Position numbers and translations under genes: made by a program
Notes under the pieces: model-generated
Databases searched by the model: none
What the model saw: the letters and a program-made list of their open reading frames with translations, nothing else
Told to the model about the DNA's origin: nothing
DNA from: Clostridiales bacterium
GTDB taxonomy: Bacteria; Bacillota; Clostridia; Tissierellales; Sedimentibacteraceae
Length of the DNA stretch: 6,550 bases
Assembly (NCBI GenBank): GCA_003487955.1
Contig: DNNJ01000158.1
Location: forward strand, 1-6,550
Reading direction: 5' to 3'
Shown: positions 1 to 6,550 of the stretch, in pieces
Layout: every line of letters begins with the position of its first letter
Position numbering within the stretch: the stretch's first letter is position 1

Positions 1-42
1 GCCAAATGCCGTTGGAAGAACATCCGTATAAAAGAACTGTAG
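1..42 (+). CDS. C-terminal tail of a probable DUF1080 (3-keto-disaccharide hydrolase family) protein, 5' truncated by window
   Basis: Reading from base 1 gives 13 codons and a TAG stop at 40-42, ending in WKNIRIKEL. This closely resembles the end of the next complete gene (FRNIWIREL): five of the last eight residues are identical and two more are K/R swaps. An aromatic residue followed by (K/R)NI.I(K/R)EL is the usual last beta-strand of DUF1080 / PF06439 proteins. I infer that a second DUF1080 gene lies directly upstream. Only 39 bases separate it from the next start codon, so the two are probably co-transcribed. The assignment rests on about ten residues, so a different protein with a chance-like tail remains possible. 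Confidence 0.55.
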   Translation, partial: AKCRWKNIRIKEL

Positions 43-81
43 GAGTGAAAGAGATATTTAAACGGTTATTAAATATATATC

Positions 82-924
82 ATGAGGATAAAAGCTTTAT
101 TTGTTGGTTTAGTACTGGTTGTCAGTGCAAGTTTTGTTAAAGGCCAAACAGAAAAAAAATATCCCGAACCTACTCCCATGACGCATGAGATGACTGAATT
201 CTGGGTTCCCCAACCCAGAATTACAGAACCAGGTAAAACTGTTTCTGAAAGAATTCTCGTGCAACCTCCTTCTGATGCCATTGTTTTGTTTGATGGAACT
301 AACCTGTCGGAATGGGAGGCTGCTCCTGGCAAAAAAGCTACAGTAAAAGGGAAAGACGCGTCAAACTTCAAAAGTTCAGAAGAAAGTGCAGCCAGATGGA
401 CAGTGAAAGATGGAGTATTCATTGTTAACAAAAAAGCCGGTGATATTCAGACCAAACGGGTATTCGGAGACTTTCAACTGCATATTGAATGGTGCGTTCC
501 CAAAGACATTCATGGAGAAAACCAGGGAAGAGGAAATAGCGGTGTCTTTTTACAGGGAATGTACGAAGTGCAGATATTGGATTCCTATAAGAATGAAACT
601 TATGCCAATGGACAGGCCGGGAGCATATACAAACAAACCCCACCATTAGTGAATGCCATGAGACAACCGGGGGAATGGAACGAATATGATATTATTTATA
701 CGGCTCCAACTTTTAAAGAAGATGGAACTTACCGGACACGTCCTATTGTTACCGTGATACACAATGGAGTGGTAGTACAAAATAATACCGTGATATTAGG
801 AACTACTCCATTCGTAGGTTTACCTCAAGTAGTGCCTCATGGGAAGGGCCCCATCAGATTACAGGCCCATGGCGATAAGAGTGAGCCAATTAGCTTTAGA
901 AATATCTGGATAAGAGAATTGTAG
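82..924 (+). CDS. Exported DUF1080 / 3-keto-disaccharide hydrolase family protein
   Basis: 280-residue protein of the DUF1080 family (PF06439, concanavalin/LamG-like beta-sandwich), which databases label 3-keto-disaccharide hydrolase. Residues 1-21 form a Sec signal peptide (MRIK, hydrophobic core FVGLVLVV, likely cut at VKG|QT). There is no lipobox cysteine, so a soluble periplasmic protein is expected. A proline-rich linker with FWVPQP (40-45) precedes the domain opening IVLFDGTNLSEW (67-78). Then come WTVKDG (106-111), the family core RGNSGVFLQGMYEVQILDSY (150-169), GQAGSIYKQ (177-185), PGEWNEYDIIYTAP (196-209), VTVIHNG (223-229) and the closing strand FRNIWIREL (272-280). The domain looks complete and of normal length. 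Family membership is clear; hydrolysis of a 3-keto-glycoside is inferred from family naming and from the sugar-uptake neighbours. The ATG at 82 is the only start that leaves a normal signal peptide; an A/T-rich leader precedes it. It lies 36 bases upstream of the SusC-like gene, probably in one transcript. Confidence 0.9.
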   Translation: MRIKALFVGLVLVVSASFVKGQTEKKYPEPTPMTHEMTEFWVPQPRITEPGKTVSERILVQPPSDAIVLFDGTNLSEWEAAPGKKATVKGKDASNFKSSEESAARWTVKDGVFIVNKKAGDIQTKRVFGDFQLHIEWCVPKDIHGENQGRGNSGVFLQGMYEVQILDSYKNETYANGQAGSIYKQTPPLVNAMRQPGEWNEYDIIYTAPTFKEDGTYRTRPIVTVIHNGVVVQNNTVILGTTPFVGLPQVVPHGKGPIRLQAHGDKSEPISFRNIWIREL

Positions 925-960
925 CAGTAAACTGAGTTTTATAATACTAATAACAATAAC

Positions 961-3900
961 ATGAAAAGAGAGAAAACACAGAAAACACAGAAAACACAGA
1001 AAACACAGAAAACACAGAAAACACAGAATCAGGCTATTAAACATAGCTTTTCAAGAGGATGCAAGGCAACACTCGTGCTTGCAGTTTTTTTGCTTACTAC
1101 CTGTTTGCACCTGTTTGCAGCAAGTGGAAATTTACCTGACATAAATCAGCAAAAACAAAGTGTTACCGGTAAGGTTGTTGATAGTTCGGGGGTACCATTA
1201 CCTGGAGCTACGGTTGTGATAAAAGGATCTGAAACAGGTATAGTGACTGATAATGATGGAAATTATACGTTGAATCAAGTACCTGAAAACGCAACTTTGA
1301 TTTTTTCATTTGTGGGGATGGAAACGCAGGAAGTACCCGTATCAGGAAGAACCACCATTAATATAGCAATGGCTGAGGAATCAGTTGGTCTGGAGGATCT
1401 TATTGTAGTTGGATATGGTGTACAGAAAAAAGTGAATGTAGTAGGATCAGTAAGTAGCATTCAAGGCGACGAAATAAAATCTGTACCGGCGGTTTCTGCT
1501 GCTGCAGCTATTTCGGGACGTCTCGCGGGTGTGACGGTATTGCAAACAAGTGGAGAACCTGGAACTGACGCTTATATGTCGCCCAGAATTTATGTACGTG
1601 GACGGACAACTTTGGGAGATGGGGCTGCGAAAACCAATCCTCTCGTTATCGTTGATGGTGTTCAGGGCAGAAATATTAGTGAAATTGATCCAAACGACAT
1701 CGCTTCATTCTCCGTATTAAAAGATGCTTCCGCTGCAATCTATGGAGCACAGGCTGCTAATGGTGTAATCCTTGTCACCACGAAAAGCGGTACGTCTGGG
1801 AAGCCAAAACTGAGTTTCAATTTTTATCAAGGTTTTCTCACTCCTAGTAAAACACCCGAAATGGCAAATGCTGCCGAATATGCCACCATGCTTTCGGAAT
1901 TTGAGACTTATAATGGTAGTAGTAGGACATTTAGTGACGAGGATATCGAATTATTTGCAAGTGGAGCTGACCCTTGGGAACATCCAGATACCGACTGGTA
2001 TGGTGAACTGATTAAGAAGTGGACTACTGCAACACGTTATAACTTGAGTATTGAAGGTGGATCGACCAAAGGAACGAACTATTACATATCACTGGGTTAT
2101 AAACAGGACGATGCCATGTATAAACAATCGTCAACTAAGTATGATCAGATAAATATCAGGTCGAAAATAAATGTGCCAATTACAGATTGGTTGAATGCGG
2201 ATGTCAACATTGCCGGCTTTAAAACCAAAAAACTATTTCCATACAGAGGCGCCGGCGATATCATAGGCAATGCCACGCGAACACAACCAACTAGGCCGGC
2301 TTACTGGCCTACCGGAGAACCTGCTCCTGATATTGAAAACGGTGACAATCCGGTTGTTACATCATCTTTTGCCGGAGGAAAGAATGAACAGGATACCTAT
2401 CGCCTGCAAAACTTCTTAAAAGTAACTGTTACTCCTCCCTTTATTCCTGGACTTTCGTTGAGTACCAGTATCGACTACGATCTCAATAATTTTTATAGGA
2501 AAAGATTTTTTCAGCCATGGACTCTGTATTATCCTGATTTTAGTGCAGCAACACGAGATCCGAATACTGGTTTTGTCATTTCCGCACCGATGAATCCTGT
2601 ACAGAGGCAACCCAGTGGTACTGTCCTTCCGCGGCTTACGAATGATTATAATCGGACAATCAATACGACAGAAAAAATAGAACTAAATTATCTACGATCG
2701 TTTGGTAATCACGATATTACTTTATTTGCCGGTTTTGAACAATATACCAGTAATTACAACGAGTTTTCAGCTACCCGTGAAAATTATATTTCAAACTTAA
2801 TTCAAATTCTTGATGTAGGCCCCGATCTGAATAAAACCAATAGTGGATATGAAACTATTTATGCCAGGAAATCGTGGATTGGCAGGGCCACATATGCTTA
2901 TAAAAGTAAATATTTAGCTGAATTTTTATTGCGGCGAGATGGTTCGCTTAAATTCCCTCCCAAAAGCCGTTGGGGTAACTTTCCTGGATTTTTGTTGGGA
3001 TGGCGTGCTTCTGAAGAAGACTTCTGGAAAGATAACCTCTCTTTTATCAATTACTTTAAGTTGAAAGCTTCATATGGAGAAATGGGTATGGATCCCGGTG
3101 ATCCCTTCCAGTATATGGACAAATTTAAACTAGGAAATATCATAGGGATGACGTTTGGAACGGGAGGTGAGATTGAAACCACAGCTGGCCCGCCTGCAAC
3201 AGCCAATGCGAATATAACCTGGGAGACACAAATAACAAAGAATCTCGGATTCGAGTCTCAGTTTTTGAACGGATTATTATTTTTGAATTTTGACTATTTT
3301 TACAATATTCGAAATAATATTCTTGCCAAAAGAAATGGTTCTGTACCGGATTTTACCGGACTCACATTACCTGATGAAAATATGGCACGTGTGGACAACC
3401 ATGGTGTTGAAATAGAAGGAGGCATCCGAAAATCCTATACTGATTGGAACTTTGGCGTGTCTGGAAACTTGGGATATAGCCGTAATAAATTGGTCTATAT
3501 AGATGAGGTGGATCCTCCTGTACCATGGCAGAAAAAAACGGGACTCCCCTACGGAACCAGATTAATGTACCAAGCTATTGGGATCTTTAGTGACGAAAGT
3601 GCGGTAAATTCATATCCTACCTTAGTAGGAGGAGCTAGGCCAGGTGATATTATTTTTAAGAATGTAAGTGCGGATTATGCGCATTTAAACCCAGATTACG
3701 ATGATAATGTCATCAATGCACATGACCAGATTTTATTAAAGCATACCGTTGCGCCGGACTTATTTTATGGTACTTCCTTTGACCTAGGGTGGAAAAATTT
3801 TTCGCTCTCCGTCCTTCTTCAGGGTCAGGGAACCTTTTATAAAAAGAATTTTTCTGACACTCGACGTGGTGATGAAGGAAACTATTTTAAGTTCATGTAT

Positions 3901-4221
3901 AACGACAGATGGACACCAGATAATCCGAATGGTTCTAATCCACGACCATGGAATAGAGACAGTCCCTATTGGATCCCAATGGAAAATACTTTTTGGTGGG
4001 ATAATACTGCATACTTGAGATTAAAAAATTTAATGCTTTCATACAATATCCCGAACAAGTATTATAAGTCGGTTGGAATATCGAATATCAATGTTTATTT
4101 TACGGGCAATAATTTGGCTTACCTGTATAGTGCTACGGATAAATTTGATCCTGAAGTGGATGGCGTCAATTCATATCCTACGATGAAAACATTTGCTTTT
4201 GGTGCGAATATTAATTTCTAA
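961..4221 (+). CDS. SusC/RagA-family TonB-dependent outer-membrane transporter
   Basis: 1086-residue outer-membrane porin that should form the barrel under the SusD lid encoded next and import an oligosaccharide or glycoside using TonB energy. Order of parts: a long basic n-region with six KTQ repeats (5-22); signal-peptide core (about 36-53), probably cut near FAAS|G (55/56); carboxypeptidase-D-like regulatory domain (about 67-138; VTGKVVDSSG, PLPGATVVIKG, GIVTDNDGNYTL); the SusC hallmark EDLIVVGYG (145-153), next to where TonB would engage; plug domain (about 160-280) with SGRLAGV, YVRGR, PLVIVDGV, IDPNDIASFSVLKDASAA and ANGVILVTTKSG; then a 22-strand-type barrel ending FAFGANINF, with the C-terminal Phe usual for outer-membrane proteins. 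There is no STN domain, so it is not the FecA-like type that signals to an anti-sigma factor. No other in-frame ATG precedes the signal core, so the start at 961 is firm. Length is normal and there is no frameshift. The substrate cannot be read from the sequence. Confidence 0.96.
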   Translation: MKREKTQKTQKTQKTQKTQKTQNQAIKHSFSRGCKATLVLAVFLLTTCLHLFAASGNLPDINQQKQSVTGKVVDSSGVPLPGATVVIKGSETGIVTDNDGNYTLNQVPENATLIFSFVGMETQEVPVSGRTTINIAMAEESVGLEDLIVVGYGVQKKVNVVGSVSSIQGDEIKSVPAVSAAAAISGRLAGVTVLQTSGEPGTDAYMSPRIYVRGRTTLGDGAAKTNPLVIVDGVQGRNISEIDPNDIASFSVLKDASAAIYGAQAANGVILVTTKSGTSGKPKLSFNFYQGFLTPSKTPEMANAAEYATMLSEFETYNGSSRTFSDEDIELFASGADPWEHPDTDWYGELIKKWTTATRYNLSIEGGSTKGTNYYISLGYKQDDAMYKQSSTKYDQINIRSKINVPITDWLNADVNIAGFKTKKLFPYRGAGDIIGNATRTQPTRPAYWPTGEPAPDIENGDNPVVTSSFAGGKNEQDTYRLQNFLKVTVTPPFIPGLSLSTSIDYDLNNFYRKRFFQPWTLYYPDFSAATRDPNTGFVISAPMNPVQRQPSGTVLPRLTNDYNRTINTTEKIELNYLRSFGNHDITLFAGFEQYTSNYNEFSATRENYISNLIQILDVGPDLNKTNSGYETIYARKSWIGRATYAYKSKYLAEFLLRRDGSLKFPPKSRWGNFPGFLLGWRASEEDFWKDNLSFINYFKLKASYGEMGMDPGDPFQYMDKFKLGNIIGMTFGTGGEIETTAGPPATANANITWETQITKNLGFESQFLNGLLFLNFDYFYNIRNNILAKRNGSVPDFTGLTLPDENMARVDNHGVEIEGGIRKSYTDWNFGVSGNLGYSRNKLVYIDEVDPPVPWQKKTGLPYGTRLMYQAIGIFSDESAVNSYPTLVGGARPGDIIFKNVSADYAHLNPDYDDNVINAHDQILLKHTVAPDLFYGTSFDLGWKNFSLSVLLQGQGTFYKKNFSDTRRGDEGNYFKFMYNDRWTPDNPNGSNPRPWNRDSPYWIPMENTFWWDNTAYLRLKNLMLSYNIPNKYYKSVGISNINVYFTGNNLAYLYSATDKFDPEVDGVNSYPTMKTFAFGANINF
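972..1025 (+). repeat. Six perfect tandem copies of a 9-bp unit (GAAAACACA) inside the SusC-like gene
   Basis: The unit GAAAACACA occurs six times without a mismatch and is followed by a partial GAA. In frame it encodes (Lys-Thr-Gln)x6, residues 5-22, between the start codon and the hydrophobic signal-peptide core. Because the unit is three codons, gain or loss of copies would keep the frame and only change the length and charge (one Lys per copy) of the n-region. The array is A-rich with no G/T partners, so it should leave the mRNA start unstructured. Perfect identity suggests recent or ongoing slippage. Confidence 0.97.
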
Positions 4222-4240
4222 CTCAATAAATAATATGATT

Positions 4241-6199
4241 ATGAAAAAGATTTTTATATATTTTATTTCGTTCATGTTTATTGCGGGAGTTTCATGTAAA
4301 GACGTACTCGATCAGACCTCTGTAGATTCTTTTGATGAAGACGTGGTCTTTACCGACATAAACCTGGTAAAAGCATATGTGGGTGCATGTTACTCCATGT
4401 TGGGTGGTAAAAAAATGAACGGAAATGCCGTTAATGGTCCCCTGATTCGTCGTGATTTTCTATCTTCTTCTACCGACCAGACGCTGAATAATTTTAGAGC
4501 TGCTGGTGAAGTGTTCTTGAAGGGTACCATGAGCCCCGATAAGATGGATTTGTTTAATAATTTGGATAATGGCAGACCTTGGCTTTTCTGGCCGAATATC
4601 TACACGAATATTCAGAATCTTAATAAGATCCTTTCGCGTATCGACGAGGTGCCGGTCAACAACACTAATGAAGAAAATCTTCGTACTCAGTTAAAAGGTG
4701 AGGCACATTTTTTACGGGCACTATCCTATAGCTATCTTTTGATGTGTTATGGCGGGGTTGTTTTAACAGACAAACCATTTGACATACATGATGATTTCTC
4801 GACAGTAAAAAGGTCGTCTATAGAAGACACCAAAGATTTTATATTGAATGACGTAAGTAAGGCGATTGAGTTTTTACCTCCTACTATGGAACAAGGTCGA
4901 GCTACCAGAGCTGCTGCTGCGGCAGTAAAGTCTAGAATGTTGCTGTTTTGTTCCGGGAAGTTGACTAATGGAGGGTGGACTGAACAGGCTACGAATGAAT
5001 TAGTTTCTTTTCCTGCGAATAGTCAAAGATCACTTCTCGAAGCGGCACGTGATGCAGCTAAAGATATTATGGATGGTAAATATGGGAATTTCGCTCTGGT
5101 CGGAAATACTTCTGAACCAGTATTACCGCTTACAGATCAGCAAATTCAGGAATATGCCGATAGTTATTTCAGTATTTTTCATCAACCATTAGGTGCGGCG
5201 TGGAATAGTGAGACTATTTGGGGAACGCAGTTCCCTGAAAAAGACGGACGAACCTATACCCCAAATATGTGGTGTAGTCCCAGAGGTTATGATGGTGCTT
5301 CCAATAATGCCCCCATTGAAGATGCAGTGAGAAGGTTCGAGATGGCTGACGGGAGTAAGTTCGTGTGGGATACTGACCATCCCGAAGATAAATTAACCAT
5401 GCGTAGAGCAACAGCAGCGCAGTTAGAGACCAACCCCTACCTGAATCCTTACTATGGACGCGAAGCGCGCTTCTATGCTTCCATTTTATATAATGGGGCG
5501 TCTTGGGTGGAACGCCCAACACCCGTTACAAAAGCTGATCCGTATAATAAGATACAATTTGCATATAGGTTTAGGAAGGACAAGAACACAGGTAAATTTC
5601 CATCTACCCCATCTTACAATGGCGTTGACACTCGTCAGAGTACATTGAACTTCAATACTGGAGGGAATGGTACAAAAACAGGTTATAATCTTCGCAAGTT
5701 TTTGAATCCTAATATACCGGGAAATGCAACACTTGGCACCAATAATACTGCATGGATTGAGTTTCGTTATGCTGAAGTCTTACTGAACTATGCTGAAGCT
5801 TGTATAGAACTTGGTGGATCTGATCTCCAGAAAGGTATTGATGCAATGAATATCGTGAGGCACCGCGCAGGCCTCCCAAGTCGGGTGACTACTGACCAGG
5901 TCAAAGCTCGGGAATTTGTACGGCACGAGCGAGATATAGAACTCTATGGCGAAGGAATGCGTTTCTTCGATATACGTAGATGGATGATCTGTGACCAGGT
6001 GGTTGCGAATGTCTATGGTATGAGAATCAATGAGTATGTGAGCAGTAACGATGATTTTGATGTTTTAGAGACAACATGGCAACTCACATCTATAGAAGAT
6101 GCCAGAAAATGGGGAGGTAATCATTTTTACTGGTTGCCAATTATGAGAAGTGAAATTAATAAATCTCCCGGTTTAGTTCAAAATCCGGGATATGAATAA
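4241..6199 (+). CDS. SusD/RagB-family surface glycan-binding lipoprotein
   Basis: 652-residue partner of the upstream SusC-like porin, expected to sit on the cell surface as the substrate-binding lid. The signal peptide MKKIFIYFISFMFIAGVSC ends in Cys19, the likely lipidated residue; the GVSC lipobox is loose, as is common in this phylum, and is followed by KD. The N-terminal SusD domain covers roughly residues 20-230 and includes FLSSSTDQ (73-80), NIYTNIQNLNKIL (119-131) and the helical EAHFLRALSYSYLLMCYGG (154-172). The C-terminal RagB/SusD domain shows WIEFRYAEVLLNYAEAC (505-521), MNIVRHRAGLP (536-546), the typical IELYGEGMRFFDIRRWM (566-582) and the classic end WLPIMRSEINKSPGLVQNPGY. It is somewhat longer than many SusD proteins. 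ATG 4241 gives the cleanest signal peptide; ATG 4235 would add only Met-Ile. The longer frame opening at 4193 overlaps the SusC gene and is unlikely. The gap of 19 bases (13 from 4235) indicates one operon and probable translational coupling. Confidence 0.96.
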   Translation: MKKIFIYFISFMFIAGVSCKDVLDQTSVDSFDEDVVFTDINLVKAYVGACYSMLGGKKMNGNAVNGPLIRRDFLSSSTDQTLNNFRAAGEVFLKGTMSPDKMDLFNNLDNGRPWLFWPNIYTNIQNLNKILSRIDEVPVNNTNEENLRTQLKGEAHFLRALSYSYLLMCYGGVVLTDKPFDIHDDFSTVKRSSIEDTKDFILNDVSKAIEFLPPTMEQGRATRAAAAAVKSRMLLFCSGKLTNGGWTEQATNELVSFPANSQRSLLEAARDAAKDIMDGKYGNFALVGNTSEPVLPLTDQQIQEYADSYFSIFHQPLGAAWNSETIWGTQFPEKDGRTYTPNMWCSPRGYDGASNNAPIEDAVRRFEMADGSKFVWDTDHPEDKLTMRRATAAQLETNPYLNPYYGREARFYASILYNGASWVERPTPVTKADPYNKIQFAYRFRKDKNTGKFPSTPSYNGVDTRQSTLNFNTGGNGTKTGYNLRKFLNPNIPGNATLGTNNTAWIEFRYAEVLLNYAEACIELGGSDLQKGIDAMNIVRHRAGLPSRVTTDQVKAREFVRHERDIELYGEGMRFFDIRRWMICDQVVANVYGMRINEYVSSNDDFDVLETTWQLTSIEDARKWGGNHFYWLPIMRSEINKSPGLVQNPGYE

Positions 6200-6206
6200 T
6201 CCCGGA
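6184..6206 (+). terminator. Hairpin overlapping the susD-like stop codon; weak terminator or mRNA 3'-end stem
   Basis: TCCGGGAT (6184-6191) pairs perfectly with ATCCCGGA (6199-6206) around a 7-base loop. The stem has 8 bp, five of them G-C, and the TAA stop (6197-6199) lies at the loop/stem edge. What follows is A/T-rich with scattered T runs (CTTTCTCTTT) but no continuous T-tract, so it is not a strong intrinsic terminator. It may instead attenuate read-through or protect the susC-susD mRNA end. The pairing is certain; the function is inferred. Confidence 0.45.
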
Positions 6207-6401
6207 ATAAAAACTCTTTCTCTTTAACATAAACTGGAAAGTATAACAATGATCAACCATTATCCTCCCATTTTCAAGATAAAGGGTTTAAAAGTTGATT
6301 TAATCGTATAATGTTGTTTAGTAATAAAGTATATAAAAGTATGCAGAGAAGTTGATCCCTCTTAAAATATTATTAATCTAAAACAATCAAAAACAAATTT
6401 T
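6207..6401. other. Non-coding spacer between the susD-like gene and the Tat-protein gene
   Basis: This A/T-rich stretch has no convincing reading frame, tRNA-like fold or clear promoter. I looked for the Bacteroidota pair (TTG near -33, TAnnTTTG near -7) and found no well-spaced match. The only internal pattern is the word GTTGAT, twice on this strand (6294-6299, 6351-6356) and once inverted (ATCAAC, 6252-6257). The last 30 bases before the next ATG are A-rich, as is usual ahead of well-translated genes in this phylum. It is by far the longest gap in the window, so a separate promoter or processing site here is plausible but not shown. Confidence 0.5.
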
Positions 6402-6550
6402 ATGAAGAAGGAGAATAATTTGAGCCGTCGTAATTTTTTGGGTCTGAGCGGCGCCATCGCCACCGGTCTGGCCATATCGGGTCAGTCCAGTTTTGCCAAG
6501 TCGCTGTTTACCGAGGTTCCTTATGTCGGGAAGAAGTTCAAGATCGGCAT
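6402..6550 (+). CDS. N-terminus of a Tat-exported protein, possibly Gfo/Idh/MocA oxidoreductase or TIM-barrel sugar isomerase; 3' truncated by window
   Basis: Forty-nine codons plus two bases are visible. Residues 8-13 (SRRNFL) are a twin-arginine motif. A moderately hydrophobic Ala/Gly-rich core (14-26) and a probable cut near SSFA|K (32/33) follow. Mature protein then begins with GKKFKIG (43-49), which looks like a first beta-strand. In this gene context two families commonly open this way: Gfo/Idh/MocA sugar dehydrogenases (strand running into a GxGxxG loop) and sugar-phosphate isomerase/epimerase TIM barrels; the window ends before they can be told apart. Tat export implies folding, possibly with a bound cofactor, before transport to the periplasm. 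ATG 6402 is preferred because of its A-rich leader. TTG 6420 is an alternative, with AAGGAG six bases upstream, and would give Met-Ser-Arg-Arg. All six lysines use AAG, and 33 of 49 codons end in G/C, unlike the susD start. Confidence 0.85.
   Translation, partial: MKKENNLSRRNFLGLSGAIATGLAISGQSSFAKSLFTEVPYVGKKFKIG

Noticed and set aside
41..45. AGGAG resembling a Shine-Dalgarno site
   Set aside because: It lies more than 35 bases before the ATG at 82 and overlaps the previous stop codon, too far to serve that start.
859..1044. Minus-strand frame with a repeated Cys-Phe-Leu pattern
   Set aside because: It is the reverse reading of the 9-bp repeat plus the ends of two well-supported genes. The repeat keeps any frame open, so the pattern is a by-product.
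1093..1104. Possible lipobox (LTTC) in the SusC-like signal peptide
   Set aside because: Thr at -1 and the position inside the hydrophobic core do not fit, and SusC proteins are barrels rather than lipoproteins.
4193..4240. Upstream extension of the SusD-like gene starting at 4193
   Set aside because: It would overlap the SusC-like gene by 29 bases and put 16 extra residues before a normal lipoprotein signal peptide. The starts at 4241 or 4235 fit much better.
5214..5522. Minus-strand frame of about 100 codons inside the SusD-like gene, and similar short frames elsewhere
   Set aside because: They lie wholly inside strongly supported genes, show no recognisable domain, and have no leader or operon context.
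6294..6340. Promoter in the spacer (TTG at 6295-6297 or 6314-6316; TATAAT at 6307-6312)
   Set aside because: Neither TTG has a TAnnTTTG-like partner at the expected distance, and TATAAT is not the primary Bacteroidota -7 element and is likely by chance in A/T-rich DNA.
6420..6422. TTG as true start of the Tat-protein gene, with AAGGAG at 6408-6413
   Set aside because: Spacing is good, but Bacteroidota depend little on such sites, and the ATG at 6402 has the usual A-rich leader. Kept only as an alternative.

Overview
The window comes from a Bacteroidota bacterium and covers part of a polysaccharide- or glycoside-utilisation locus (PUL). The diagnostic element is an adjacent SusC-like TonB-dependent porin and SusD-like surface lipoprotein. 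Other signs agree: A/T-rich leaders without useful Shine-Dalgarno sequences, and an export-signal set typical of the phylum. The genus cannot be fixed from this sequence.

All genes lie on the + strand and are closely packed. Positions 1-42 are the last 13 codons and stop of a gene that begins outside the window; its tail resembles the C-terminus of DUF1080 proteins. A complete DUF1080 / 3-keto-disaccharide-hydrolase-family gene follows (82-924) with a Sec signal peptide. After 36 bases comes the SusC-like gene (961-4221). Its N-terminus carries six perfect copies of a 9-base repeat encoding Lys-Thr-Gln, placed before the signal-peptide core. After 19 bases comes the SusD-like gene (start taken at 4241, end 6199). 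An 8-bp inverted repeat overlaps the susD stop codon. A spacer of about 200 bases then leads to the first 49 codons of a twin-arginine (Tat) exported protein (6402 to the window end), whose codon use is clearly more GC-rich at third positions than the susD start.

Working model (inference): SusD and SusC bind a glycan or glycoside at the surface and bring it across the outer membrane. The DUF1080 protein or proteins act on it after export, most likely in the periplasm. The Tat protein may be a Gfo/Idh/MocA-type oxidoreductase or a TIM-barrel sugar isomerase/epimerase, but its fold is cut off. With an oxidoreductase this would fit an oxidise-then-cleave (3-keto-glycoside) route. No classical glycoside hydrolase, sensor or ECF sigma/anti-sigma gene lies in the window, and the substrate cannot be inferred.
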